From assembly GCA_947624715.1 (NCBI GenBank), contig CANQLO010000012.1, positions 1 to 37,652 on the forward strand: a DNA stretch of 37,652 nucleotides, in the 5' to 3' direction. Each line of letters starts with the position of its first letter. The stretch's first letter is position 1. The notes beneath the pieces were generated by a model, which had not been told where the DNA came from, searched no databases, and saw only the letters and a program-made list of their open reading frames with translations. Positions 7,308 to 15,843 of the stretch are shown in pieces. The DNA is from an uncultured Clostridia bacterium (GTDB lineage: Bacteria; Bacillota_A; Clostridia; TANB77; CAG-508). Made by a program: the position numbers and the translations under genes.

Positions 7308-10073
7308 CTATTTTTCTAACACGCTTTTACATCTTGGGCAAAGTCCATTTTCTGTATGTTCATCATACATCCAGCATCTATCACATTTTTCTCCATCTGC
7401 ATGCTCAACTTTAACTCCAAGCTTTACTTCAAGTTTTCTGCTATTTTCTTCTATCTTTAATCCTGAAACAATTAGAACTATTTTTAATAGATTTTCATTT
7501 TCTTTTAAGAATTTATGTTCTTCACCTTCTGCATAGATTGTAACTTTTGCATCTAAAGAGTTTCCTATAGTTTTTTCTGCTCTTTTTAGTTCTAATTCTT
7601 TTGCTACTATATTTTTTACTTTTATGATTTCTTCCCATTTTTTAGAAAGTTCTTCATTATCCCATTTTTCATTTGGCTTTGGATAATCTGTTAGCATTGG
7701 GCTTTCTACATCTTCTGATTTAGGATGTCTCATTACTTTCCAGATTTCTTCAGCAGTAAATGAAGTCATTGGTGTTAATATTTTTACTAGGCTATTTAAT
7801 ATATAGAACATTGTTGTTTGTGCTGCTCTTCTAGCTTTAGAGTCTGCTTTTTCTGTATATAATCTGTCTTTTATAATATCTAAATAGAAACTACTCATAT
7901 CAACAACGCAGAATTGATTTATATCATGATAGCAATTTCCAAATTCATAATTATCATAATCTTTTACGCAATCTTTTACTAATTTGTTTAGTCTTGTTAA
8001 TGCCCATTTATCAATCTCTTGTAAATCTTCATATTCTACCATATCTTTATCTGGATCAAAGTCTGATGTATTTCCTAAAATAAATCTTGCTGTATTTCTT
8101 ATTTTTCTATATACATCTGAGATTCCTTTTAGTATATCATCTGATAAATTTACATCCATTGAATAATCTGATGAAAGTGCCCATAATCTTAAAATATCTG
8201 CTCCATATTTATTAGCTACATCTATTGGTGATACTCCATTTCCTAAAGATTTAGACATTTTTCTTCCTTGACCATCAACAACAAATCCACAACATAAAAC
8301 TTCTTTATATGGTGCTATTCCTTTACATGCAACAGATGTAAGTAATGATGATTGGAACCATCCTCTATATTGGTCGTTTCCTTCCAAATAAAGGTCTGCT
8401 GGATAATCTAGTCCTCTTTCTACTAAAACGCTTTGATGTGTTGAACCAGAGTCAAACCAAACATCCATAATATCTGTTTCTTTAGTAAATTCTGTACATC
8501 CACATTTTGGGCATTTTGCTCCTTCTGGCATTAAATCTTTTGCATCCATATCCCACCAACAATTAGTTCCTTTTTCTTTTACTAGTTCTTGTAATTTAGA
8601 TATAGATTCTTCTGTAACATATGGTTCTTCACATTCTTTACAATAATATATTGGTAGTGGAACTCCCCATGTACGTTGTCTAGAAATGCACCAGTCATTT
8701 CTTCCTTTTATCATTTCAAACATTCTTTCTTCTCCCCAATATGGGTGCCACTTTACAGTTTTAATTGCCTTTAAAACTTCATCTCTAAATCCATCTACAG
8801 ATGCAAACCATTGTGGAGTTGCTCTAAAGATTATTGGCTTATGGCATCTCCAACAATGTGGATATGAGTGGCTTATTGGAGTTTTCTTTAAAAGATATCC
8901 ATTTTCTTCAAGCCATTCAGTTATAACTTTATTTGATTTAGCATAGAATAATCCTGCAAAAGGTCCAGCTTCTTCTGTTTGATGTCCTTTATTATCTATT
9001 GCAGCTATCATTGGAAGTTTATCTTTTAGTCCTTGTAAATAATCTTCTTTACCATAGGCAGGAGCAGTATGAACTGCACCAGTTCCTTCTACTAAATCAA
9101 CATTTACAGTTGTTTCACTTCCCAGAACAACTTTTGAAGTTCTATCCATAAATGGATGATTGCAAAGCACTCCTTCAAGTTCTTCTCCTTTAAAAGTTTC
9201 TACTACTTTATAATCTTCTATTTCACATAGCTTCATAACTTTTTCTACAAGTTCTGTTGCTAATATATACTTTTCTTTTCCAACATCAACTATGCTATAC
9301 TCAAAATCTGGTCCTATTGTTATACCTGTATTTCCTGGAAGTGTCCAAGGTGTTGTTGTCCAGATTACAAAATAAGTATTATCTACATCAAATAGTCCTT
9401 TTGAATCTGCTACTTTAAATTTAACATATATTGATTCACCTGTTACATCTTTATATTCTATTTCCGCTTCTGCTAAAGCAGTTTCACAGTCAGTACACCA
9501 ATAAACAGGTTTTAGTCCCTTATAGATGTATCCTTTTTTATACATATCTCCAAATACACCTAATTGTCTAGCTTCCATCTTTGGATCAAAAGTAATATAT
9601 GGATTGTCCCATTCACCAAGTACACCCAAACGTTTAAATCCTTCTGTTTGAATGTCTTTATATTTTTCAGTAAATTCCTTACAAGTATCTCTAAATTGTG
9701 TTACTGGTATTTTGCTTCTATCTAGTCCAAGTTTTTCAATAGCTTTTTTCTCAGTAGGCATTCCATGTGTATCATATCCTGGAACATATGGACTATAATA
9801 TCCTTGCATTAATTTATATCTTACTATTGTATCTTTTAGAATTTTATTCAAAGCATGTCCTGCATGTATCTCTCCATTTGCATATGGAGGACCATCATGA
9901 AGTACAAAATGTCTATGTCCTTCATTTTTCTTTAATACTTTTTTGTACAAGTCATCTTCAAAAACTTCTTTTAATATGCTAGGTTCTTTTTCTGGTAGAT
10001 TTCCTCTCATCGGAAAATCTGTTTTTGGTAAATTTAAAGTTGAGCTATAATCTTCTTTTTCTTCACTACTCAT
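7308..10073 (-). CDS. ileS: isoleucyl-tRNA synthetase
   Basis: This class I synthetase charges tRNA-Ile. The 921-residue product has the HIGH-type motif as HAGH (about residue 71), the CP1 editing domain with WTTTPWTLPGN and GTGAVHTAPAYG, the KMSKS loop (GRKMSKSLGNG, about 591-601), the anticodon-binding region, and a C-terminal zinc site CDRCWMY...CPRCKSVL. That is the full-length bacterial form. AAGGAGAAAAAA precedes the ATG. No T-box leader fits in the 61-base gap before it, so it is probably expressed with the upstream membrane-anchored protein gene. Confidence 0.98.
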   Translation of the reverse strand: MSSEEKEDYSSTLNLPKTDFPMRGNLPEKEPSILKEVFEDDLYKKVLKKNEGHRHFVLHDGPPYANGEIHAGHALNKILKDTIVRYKLMQGYYSPYVPGYDTHGMPTEKKAIEKLGLDRSKIPVTQFRDTCKEFTEKYKDIQTEGFKRLGVLGEWDNPYITFDPKMEARQLGVFGDMYKKGYIYKGLKPVYWCTDCETALAEAEIEYKDVTGESIYVKFKVADSKGLFDVDNTYFVIWTTTPWTLPGNTGITIGPDFEYSIVDVGKEKYILATELVEKVMKLCEIEDYKVVETFKGEELEGVLCNHPFMDRTSKVVLGSETTVNVDLVEGTGAVHTAPAYGKEDYLQGLKDKLPMIAAIDNKGHQTEEAGPFAGLFYAKSNKVITEWLEENGYLLKKTPISHSYPHCWRCHKPIIFRATPQWFASVDGFRDEVLKAIKTVKWHPYWGEERMFEMIKGRNDWCISRQRTWGVPLPIYYCKECEEPYVTEESISKLQELVKEKGTNCWWDMDAKDLMPEGAKCPKCGCTEFTKETDIMDVWFDSGSTHQSVLVERGLDYPADLYLEGNDQYRGWFQSSLLTSVACKGIAPYKEVLCCGFVVDGQGRKMSKSLGNGVSPIDVANKYGADILRLWALSSDYSMDVNLSDDILKGISDVYRKIRNTARFILGNTSDFDPDKDMVEYEDLQEIDKWALTRLNKLVKDCVKDYDNYEFGNCYHDINQFCVVDMSSFYLDIIKDRLYTEKADSKARRAAQTTMFYILNSLVKILTPMTSFTAEEIWKVMRHPKSEDVESPMLTDYPKPNEKWDNEELSKKWEEIIKVKNIVAKELELKRAEKTIGNSLDAKVTIYAEGEEHKFLKENENLLKIVLIVSGLKIEENSRKLEVKLGVKVEHADGEKCDRCWMYDEHTENGLCPRCKSVLEK

Positions 10074-10134
10074 TTTTTTCTCCTTCCTTGCTACCTAAAT
10101 CAAAAACGACTTTCATCTTAATAGATTACTTTCT

Positions 10135-10914
10135 TTATTTACTAGTTAAAGCATCTATTGAATTTACTACTTCACTAAGTCCTGGAAAAACTGCATCTTT
10201 TAAATTATCATCAATTTCTAATTGCCATTTATTTTCTACTTTATTTAATGTTAGTTCATTAGTAACTGACATTGTTCCAATAGACTCATCTGATAAGTAT
10301 TCATTTAAAATAGTTATTCCTTGTTCATTAGAAATTTCATTTCCATTTATAAATCTTTGATAAATTGTTTGAGTCCATTTTGTTAATGCATTTCTAAAAT
10401 TCTTGTTGGTAGTTTCTACTGTTACAGTTGCAGTATCTCCTTCTACCTTAAATGAATTTATTTTATATTTAAACTCACTAAAACAGTTCTTCTCTAAGTC
10501 GCTCATTGTGTCTCCTGTATTTAACCCTTCTACAAGTGAATCCATTAATGTATTGTAATCAACATAACTATTTATTTTTTCAATATTTCCGCTTTTTAGA
10601 GCATTAAATGTTTTCATGACTGCAAAATATGGAGTTTTTATAAAAAATATTATTCCTGTTACTATTAAGGCTATTACTAATATGGCTATTACTAAAGTAA
10701 TCCATTTTCCATATTTCTTGTCCGGCTTCTTTTCTATTGTAACAGTTCCTTTTACAACATCTTTATCATTTAAAGTACTAGCACTTGCTTTTACAGAAGT
10801 ATATAATTTCTCATTTTTTTCTTTTGGGCTTACTCTGCTAAAAGCCTTTTCTTCTTGCTTTTTAGTAGTTTCTTTTTCTGCTGCATTCTTTTTTTCATTC
10901 TTTTTATTATCCAT
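10135..10914 (-). CDS. membrane-anchored protein of unknown function
   Basis: I do not recognise this protein with certainty. It is 259 residues: a highly charged Lys/Glu-rich cytosolic N terminus (about 1-70), one membrane span (about 74-94), and an outer domain with YFAVMKTFNALKSGNIEKIN followed by alternating strands and a terminal W-Q-L-E-I strand. This resembles DUF4878-like, NTF2-fold lipoprotein domains. The start was set at MDNKK because GGAGG lies 5-6 bases before it; the ATG six codons upstream precedes that site. A promoter lies just upstream, and ileS follows after 61 bases. Confidence 0.65.
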   Translation of the reverse strand: MDNKKNEKKNAAEKETTKKQEEKAFSRVSPKEKNEKLYTSVKASASTLNDKDVVKGTVTIEKKPDKKYGKWITLVIAILVIALIVTGIIFFIKTPYFAVMKTFNALKSGNIEKINSYVDYNTLMDSLVEGLNTGDTMSDLEKNCFSEFKYKINSFKVEGDTATVTVETTNKNFRNALTKWTQTIYQRFINGNEISNEQGITILNEYLSDESIGTMSVTNELTLNKVENKWQLEIDDNLKDAVFPGLSEVVNSIDALTSK

Positions 10915-10947
10915 AAAAACCTCCAAAATCATATTTTTATTATTTAT

Positions 10948-10976
10948 ATATTACCAAAAATAAATAAGAATATCAA
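10948..10976 (-). promoter_or_regulatory. sigma-A promoter of the 10.9 kb gene and ileS
   Basis: Minus-strand TTGATA (10971-10976) and TAATAT (10948-10953) are 17 bases apart. Predicted start is near 10941, about 26 bases before the ATG. Confidence 0.5.
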
Positions 10977-11005
10977 GTAATTTGTAAAATTACATAGGTA
11001 TTCTT

Positions 11006-11566
11006 CTAAAAAACTTCTAAATGATCTAATAAAATTTTTAGACCCATAATAATTAATATAATTCCTCCTAAAATTTCCGATTTATTCTTTAATCTACTTC
11101 CAAATTTATTTCCTATCTTAACTCCTACAAATGAGATTGCAAAAGTTATTAATCCAATAGATATTAAAGGAATTATAATTTGAACTCTTAAAAATGCAAA
11201 TGTTACTCCAACAGCTAATGCATCAATACTAGTTGCTAATGCTAATACAAACATAGACTTAAAACTTACATCATCATCTATGCTGTTATTCTCGTTTTTT
11301 AATGATTCTTTTATCATATTTATTCCTATTGCTGATAATAATATAAATGCTATCCAATGATCTAATGTTTCTATAGCTTTTTCAAATTTAATTCCAAGTA
11401 TATATCCAATAAAAGGCATTAAAGCTTGAAATATACCAAAATATAATGCTATTATAATACCTTTTTTTGTGCTTCCATGTTTCATTGCTAGGCCTTTACA
11501 TATTGCCACTGCAAAAGCATCCATTGCGAGTCCGATGCTTATTAATATAATTTCTAATAAACTCAT
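11006..11566 (-). CDS. mntP: manganese efflux pump MntP
   Basis: MntP exports Mn(II) across the cytoplasmic membrane. The 186-residue product has six membrane segments and both halves of the family's internal repeat with conserved acidic residues: [11 protein letters not shown] (about 16-26) and [11 protein letters not shown] (about 111-121). Length is typical. It lies 64 bases after uppP on the same strand. That gap is too short for a full yybP-ykoY manganese riboswitch and none is visible. An AAGGTG site precedes the ATG. Confidence 0.93.
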   Translation of the reverse strand: MSLLEIILISIGLAMDAFAVAICKGLAMKHGSTKKGIIIALYFGIFQALMPFIGYILGIKFEKAIETLDHWIAFILLSAIGINMIKESLKNENNSIDDDVSFKSMFVLALATSIDALAVGVTFAFLRVQIIIPLISIGLITFAISFVGVKIGNKFGSRLKNKSEILGGIILIIMGLKILLDHLEVF

Positions 11567-11630
11567 AAATACACCTTATCCATTTTAGTTTCTTTTTAAG
11601 TGTATTCGTTTATTATTGCTTTATTACTTT

Positions 11631-12479
11631 TTATGCAATAACTCCAGCTAAAAGTAGTGCTATTACAAGTATTCCTAATGCTATTCTATAATATCCAAAA
11701 ATTTTAAAGTCGTGTTTTTTTATATATGTCATTAAGAATTTTATTATTAATATAGAAATTAATAATGATACTATTGTTCCAACTAATAGTACTGCAAGTT
11801 CTCCTCCTGTAAAATTAAATCCAAAGTCTAATATTTTTAGCAAACTTGCTCCAGCCATAGCAGGAATAGCTAAATAAAATGTATATTCGGCTGCAACTGT
11901 TCTTGATATTCCTATAAGTAATGCTCCAATTATAGTTGCTCCTGAGCGTGAGGTTCCTGGGAATATTGCAGCTATTAATTGAAAGATTCCTATTATAACT
12001 GCATGCCTATATGTAAGATCTTTTATATCTGTTACTTTAGGTTCTTTCTTTTTCATATTTTCTATTATTATAAAAGCAATTCCTACTAAAATAAGCATTA
12101 TAGATATACAAGTTGGATTGTAGAAATGTTCATCTGCAAAATCGTCAATACCAAGTAACACGATTGCTATCGCAGGCAAACATGCAACAATAATTTTACC
12201 CCATAAATTTAAAATATCTTTGTCTAATTTAAAACCTTTACTTCCGTGTTTAGATTGCTTTTTCTTAATTGGCCAAATTGATTTAAAGTATAGTATAACT
12301 ACTGCTAGTATTGCACCGAGTTGTATTACTACTTCAAACATATCCCAGAAGCCTTCTGATAGTCCTTCAAACTTAATAAAACTTTCTGCCAAAATTAAGT
12401 GTCCAGTGCTACTTATTGGAAGCCACTCTGTTATTCCTTCTATTATTCCAAAAATAATTGCTTTAAAAATGTTTAACAT
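11631..12479 (-). CDS. uppP: undecaprenyl-diphosphatase
   Basis: UppP (BacA) removes a phosphate from undecaprenyl pyrophosphate so the lipid carrier of wall synthesis can be reused. The 282-residue integral membrane protein has the two catalytic motifs EGITEWLPISSTGHL (about 14-28) and PGTSRSGATI (about 174-183), with about eight hydrophobic segments. An AAAGGAGAG site precedes the ATG. It is likely the first gene of a two-gene unit with mntP; a promoter is seen at 12543-12571. Confidence 0.97.
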   Translation of the reverse strand: MLNIFKAIIFGIIEGITEWLPISSTGHLILAESFIKFEGLSEGFWDMFEVVIQLGAILAVVILYFKSIWPIKKKQSKHGSKGFKLDKDILNLWGKIIVACLPAIAIVLLGIDDFADEHFYNPTCISIMLILVGIAFIIIENMKKKEPKVTDIKDLTYRHAVIIGIFQLIAAIFPGTSRSGATIIGALLIGISRTVAAEYTFYLAIPAMAGASLLKILDFGFNFTGGELAVLLVGTIVSLLISILIIKFLMTYIKKHDFKIFGYYRIALGILVIALLLAGVIA

Positions 12480-12542
12480 ATTCTCTCCTTTTGTTTAATT
12501 CTATTATTTATTTTTATATTTTATTATTTTTTTGACTTTTTT

Positions 12543-12571
12543 ATTTTAACATTCATAAAAAATAATGTAAA
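12543..12571 (-). promoter_or_regulatory. sigma-A promoter of uppP
   Basis: Minus-strand TTTACA (12566-12571) and TAAAAT (12543-12548) are 17 bases apart. Predicted start is near 12536, leaving a leader of about 57 bases. Confidence 0.5.
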
Positions 12572-12580
12572 TAATTTTTG

Positions 12581-12619
12581 CAAAAAAAAAGAAAAGAGTG
12601 GTGCAATCAACACACCACT
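12581..12619 (-). terminator. intrinsic terminator of spoVG
   Basis: AGTGGTG and CACCACT (12597-12603 and 12613-12619) form a 7-bp stem with a nine-base loop. On the minus strand it is followed by a long U-rich tract. Confidence 0.85.
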
Positions 12620-12630
12620 TCCTATATTTA

Positions 12631-12930
12631 TTATTCTTCTGAAACTGGAGCTTCTGGTTTAGCTTCAGGTTCAGGGGTATTATTGTATACTTCTAATATA
12701 GCCTTTTGAATTTTTTCTCTAGTAGCAGGATTGATTGGATGAGCTATATCTTTATGCTCTCCTGTACTTTTGATTTTCTTGCTAGGCATAGCAATAAATA
12801 ATACTCCTTCAGGATTTTCGATAACTTTGATTTCGTGTACAACGAATTCGTTATCGAATGTTACAGAGGCAACAGCTTTTAATCTGTTTTCTGTACTTAC
12901 TTTTCTTAATCTTACATCTGTTATTTCCAT
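12631..12930 (-). CDS. spoVG: SpoVG, RNA-binding regulator
   Basis: SpoVG is a small RNA/DNA-binding regulator tied to sporulation and septation. The 99-residue product matches the family through [31 protein letters not shown] and [11 protein letters not shown], with a proline-rich, acidic C-terminal tail ([14 protein letters not shown]). The start was set at the ATG at 12930 because GGAAGGAGA lies just before it; an in-frame TTG seven codons upstream overlaps that site and is not the start. A perfect sigma-H-type promoter lies upstream, as for Bacillus spoVG. It diverges from murC. Confidence 0.95.
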   Translation of the reverse strand: MEITDVRLRKVSTENRLKAVASVTFDNEFVVHEIKVIENPEGVLFIAMPSKKIKSTGEHKDIAHPINPATREKIQKAILEVYNNTPEPEAKPEAPVSEE

Positions 12931-12999
12931 TGGTTTATGTTCTCCTTCCAAAGTTTTTTTATTTGTACATATTGATTAAATTTTATGTACTACTATTTT

Positions 13000-13026
13000 A
13001 TTCGCTATATTTTTGTTTTTTCCTTC
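13000..13026 (-). promoter_or_regulatory. sigma-H promoter of spoVG
   Basis: On the minus strand GAAGGAAAA (13018-13026) and AGCGAAT (13000-13006) are separated by exactly 11 bases. This fits the sigma-H consensus RNAGGAWWW-N11/12-RNNGAAT at every defined position. It gives a leader of roughly 60 bases. Confidence 0.75.
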
Positions 13027-13085
13027 TTATTTTTACAAAAAAGTTACATTTTGGCAAATTATTTTTTAAATATATTTATTAAATC

Positions 13086-13114
13086 TTGTTTTTTTTTATG
13101 TACTGTATTATAAT
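13086..13114 (+). promoter_or_regulatory. sigma-A promoter of murC
   Basis: TTGTTT (13086-13091) and a perfect TATAAT (13109-13114) are spaced by 17 bases. Predicted start is near 13121. It is divergent from the spoVG promoter. Confidence 0.6.
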
Positions 13115-13169
13115 GTAATGGCATAATATGAAATAGACAATAAAAAATTTAAGATAGGAGATGACTTTT

Positions 13170-14567
13170 TTGGCAAATATACAAGAAATTAAACAATATA
13201 AAAAAATCTATATGATAGGCATCGGTGGAGCAAGCATGAGTGGTATTTCTGAGATTTTAACAAACTGGGGCTTTCAAGTTGCAGGTTCTGATGTTAACAG
13301 ATCTGAAATTACTGATAAACTTATAGAAAATGGTATACCTGTTACAATCGGACATAATCCTGATAATGTAAAAGGTTTTGATTTGGTTGTATACTCTGCA
13401 GCAATATCTAAAATGGATCCAGAATTAATAAAAGCTAATGAGCTTGGAATACCTACTGTTGAAAGAAAAGATTTCATGGGTGCTATTACACGTGCTTTTA
13501 GAAATACTATATGTGTATCTGGAACTCATGGTAAATCTACAACTACTTCAATGGTCTCTATGTGTTTTCTAGAAGCTAACCTTGATCCTACTATTCAAAT
13601 AGGAGCTGTCTTAGATCCTATTGGTGGAAATTACAGAGTTGGTAATAGTGAATATTTTATTTTAGAAGCTTGCGAATATGCTGAGAGTTTTCTAGAGTTT
13701 TCACCTAAAGCTGAAATTATTTTGAATATAGATAACGACCATTTAGATTATTATAAAACATTTGATAACCTAAAAGAAGCTTTTATTAAGTATATTAAAC
13801 TTTTACCTGATGATGGTATCCTAGTTTATAATAGTGATGATCCAAGTTGTTTGCATTTATCTCAATATACTAAAGCTAAAACTATTACTTTTGGGTTAAC
13901 AAGTCCAAATGCAAACTTTACTGCAAAAAATATATCATTTGATAAAAATGGCTTTCCATCTTTTGATGTATATCATAATAATGTATTTTACAAAACAATG
14001 AAATTATCTGTTCCTGGAAAGCATAACATAATGAATGCTCTTTCTTGTATTGCATTATGTGATGAATTTGGTATTGATAAATATGATATTAAAAATGGAT
14101 TAAGTAAATATACTGGTGCAGAAAGAAGATTTCAATATCTAGGAAAAATAAATGGAGCTTCTGTTTATGATGATTATGGACATCATCCTACTGAAATTAC
14201 TGCAGTTAGTGAAGCTATGAAGAAAAAAGATTATAATCATTCTTGGGTAGTTTTTCAACCTCATACATACAGTAGAACTAAAAATTTACTTGATGACTTT
14301 GTTAAATGCTTACTAAATTTTGATAATATTATTGTTACTGATATATATGCTGCAAGAGAAGTTAATACATTTGATGTAAGTGCAAAAGATATTGTTGATA
14401 AAATTGATAGTTTAGGACGTAAAGCTTATTACATTCAAGATTTTGATGATATAATTGAATTTTTAAAGAGAAATGTAAAACCTGATGATATAGTTATAAC
14501 ACAAGGTGCAGGTACAGTTACAAAAATTGGACATAGATTAGTAGAAAAAGAATCCACAGAAAATTAA
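13170..14567 (+). CDS. murC: UDP-N-acetylmuramate--L-alanine ligase
   Basis: MurC adds L-alanine to UDP-MurNAc, the first step of the wall stem peptide, in the cytosol. The product shows the N-terminal nucleotide-sugar loop GIGGASMSG, the ATP loop GTHGKSTTTSM (about residues 110-120), EACEY, and the C-terminal QPHTYSRT. Start choice: AGGAG (13156-13160) touches the ATG at 13161, too close to use, while the TTG at 13170 is nine bases away and gives MANIQEIKQ, so I prefer TTG (465 residues). The last codons and stop lie inside a 36-bp tandem repeat that also forms the terminator. Confidence 0.95.
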   Translation: MANIQEIKQYKKIYMIGIGGASMSGISEILTNWGFQVAGSDVNRSEITDKLIENGIPVTIGHNPDNVKGFDLVVYSAAISKMDPELIKANELGIPTVERKDFMGAITRAFRNTICVSGTHGKSTTTSMVSMCFLEANLDPTIQIGAVLDPIGGNYRVGNSEYFILEACEYAESFLEFSPKAEIILNIDNDHLDYYKTFDNLKEAFIKYIKLLPDDGILVYNSDDPSCLHLSQYTKAKTITFGLTSPNANFTAKNISFDKNGFPSFDVYHNNVFYKTMKLSVPGKHNIMNALSCIALCDEFGIDKYDIKNGLSKYTGAERRFQYLGKINGASVYDDYGHHPTEITAVSEAMKKKDYNHSWVVFQPHTYSRTKNLLDDFVKCLLNFDNIIVTDIYAAREVNTFDVSAKDIVDKIDSLGRKAYYIQDFDDIIEFLKRNVKPDDIVITQGAGTVTKIGHRLVEKESTEN

Positions 14568-14645
14568 AATTCTTTTATAGAAAAGGAATCCACAAGAAAT
14601 TAAAATTCTTTTATATAAAAGGAATCCACAAGAAATTAAAATTCT
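14544..14645. repeat. 36-bp tandem repeat at the murC 3' end, nearly three copies
   Basis: Copies begin at 14544, 14580 and 14616 and share GGAATCCACAAGAAATTAAA-type sequence, the first with two or three changes. The first copy contains the end of murC and its stop codon. Each copy carries the left arm of the terminator hairpin, while only one right arm exists (14645-14658). Confidence 0.85.
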
Positions 14646-14658
14646 GTGGATTCCTTTT
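14617..14658 (+). terminator. intrinsic terminator of murC
   Basis: AAAAGGAATCCACA (14617-14630) is perfectly complementary to TGTGGATTCCTTTT (14645-14658). The A-rich foot and U-rich end make it usable from both sides, so it can also end the convergent gene at 14701. Confidence 0.85.
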
Positions 14659-14700
14659 CATATTACGCACTATTATTTTAATATTAACTTATAATTATTT

Positions 14701-15771
14701 TCAATAATCTACTGCTGATATAGATGGATATTTAAATACTTGACCTTTTCCTGAGACATTTCCATCTTCTAAATGAGTTTGAAAGAAATCATTACTTCCT
14801 TTTAGAAAATATTTATGTTTATTTATGCCAAATGTGCTTCCACCACCTATTATAATTGGGTCATCCCATGTACAATCTACGGCATACCAGTTATTGTTTT
14901 CCATTTTTACATAATTCCATGCATGAGATTCTCTTCCCCCATTTCCATCAATTCCTTCACCATAAACTATAACACATGGAATATTTAATTTATCTAATAT
15001 TATTTTAAATGCTTCTGCATATCCTTCACATACGCATGTCCCCTCAATTAATGCTCCATACAAATTTGCATTATTTATTCTATCACTTTGATCATACTCT
15101 ATTGATTCTATAATAACATCATGAACATATTTTACTTTATCATAGGTATTACCACTTGCGCCATTTGCTATTTCATTTATTTTTGCTTCAACTCGACTTA
15201 TTGCATTTTTTACTTCCTCATCTGTCTTAAATGAATCTAAAAAGTAATTATTTACATTGTCCTGTGGTTGTAATGTATATTCATATTTAACTGCTCCAAA
15301 AAAACTTGTTGTTTTTGTAACTAATGATAATTTTAATGTATCTATCCAAAATATGTCTGGTCTATCTAAACAAAATGCATCCCATACTGATTGAAAATCA
15401 TCTCCTACTTCACTATTATCAATATCTAAATTTATACTACTACTTCCACTTTTTAGAGCATTAATATTTTTTAATATTTCATCATACATTTTCTTTCCAA
15501 TGCTATTTAATTGTTTATAATAATAATCTTTTCCTTCATTTCTAGTTGGAACTATCTCTCCACCAATCGAATTGCTTAACTCTACATATTCATTTGTTCC
15601 AACTGTTTGATTTACTCTTGTTATTACATTTCTTTTAATTATATTTTCTTCTTCACTAGCTACATTATTATCTTCACTTGTAAGAATTAATCCAATAAAA
15701 GCTGAACATAATATGATAAATATTACCAATACTCCATTTATTAGTGCTATGCCTTTATTATTTTTTCTCAT
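14701..15771 (-). CDS. transglutaminase-like protein with pilin-like N terminus
   Basis: The 356-residue protein has a transglutaminase/protease core in its C-terminal half. It shows a candidate catalytic Cys in GTCVCEGYAEAFK, His in RESHAWNYVK and Asp in WYAVDCTWDDP, the usual Cys-His-Asp order. The N terminus, MRKNNKGIALINGVLVIFI, is one membrane segment behind a short basic leader. It resembles a prepilin leader cut after Gly, but with Asn where Glu-5 would be. The start was set at the ATG at 15771, four bases after GGAGG; the upstream GTG or ATG has no site. A strong own promoter lies between it and the SpoIVB-like gene. The exact substrate is unknown; it probably acts on surface proteins or as a protease. 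Confidence 0.8.
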   Translation of the reverse strand: MRKNNKGIALINGVLVIFIILCSAFIGLILTSEDNNVASEEENIIKRNVITRVNQTVGTNEYVELSNSIGGEIVPTRNEGKDYYYKQLNSIGKKMYDEILKNINALKSGSSSINLDIDNSEVGDDFQSVWDAFCLDRPDIFWIDTLKLSLVTKTTSFFGAVKYEYTLQPQDNVNNYFLDSFKTDEEVKNAISRVEAKINEIANGASGNTYDKVKYVHDVIIESIEYDQSDRINNANLYGALIEGTCVCEGYAEAFKIILDKLNIPCVIVYGEGIDGNGGRESHAWNYVKMENNNWYAVDCTWDDPIIIGGGSTFGINKHKYFLKGSNDFFQTHLEDGNVSGKGQVFKYPSISAVDY

Positions 15772-15798
15772 GTTTCCTCCAATTTTATTTATAGTATA

Positions 15799-15827
15799 AT
15801 TATACACAACCAAATAAAATATATCAA
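15799..15827 (-). promoter_or_regulatory. sigma-A promoter of the transglutaminase gene
   Basis: Minus-strand TTGATA (15822-15827) and a perfect TATAAT (15799-15804) are 17 bases apart, just past the SpoIVB-like stop codon. Predicted start is near 15792. Confidence 0.7.
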
Positions 15828-15843
15828 TATTTATATTAAATTT

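Noticed and set aside
11567..11630. Manganese (yybP-ykoY) riboswitch before mntP
   Set aside because: The 64-base gap is too short and shows no recognisable conserved bulge.
12931..12951. Upstream in-frame TTG start for spoVG
   Set aside because: It overlaps the GGAAGGAGA site that serves the ATG at 12930, and the family starts at M-E-x-T-D-V.
13161..13163. ATG start of murC
   Set aside because: AGGAG directly touches it, leaving no spacing; the TTG at 13170 is correctly spaced.
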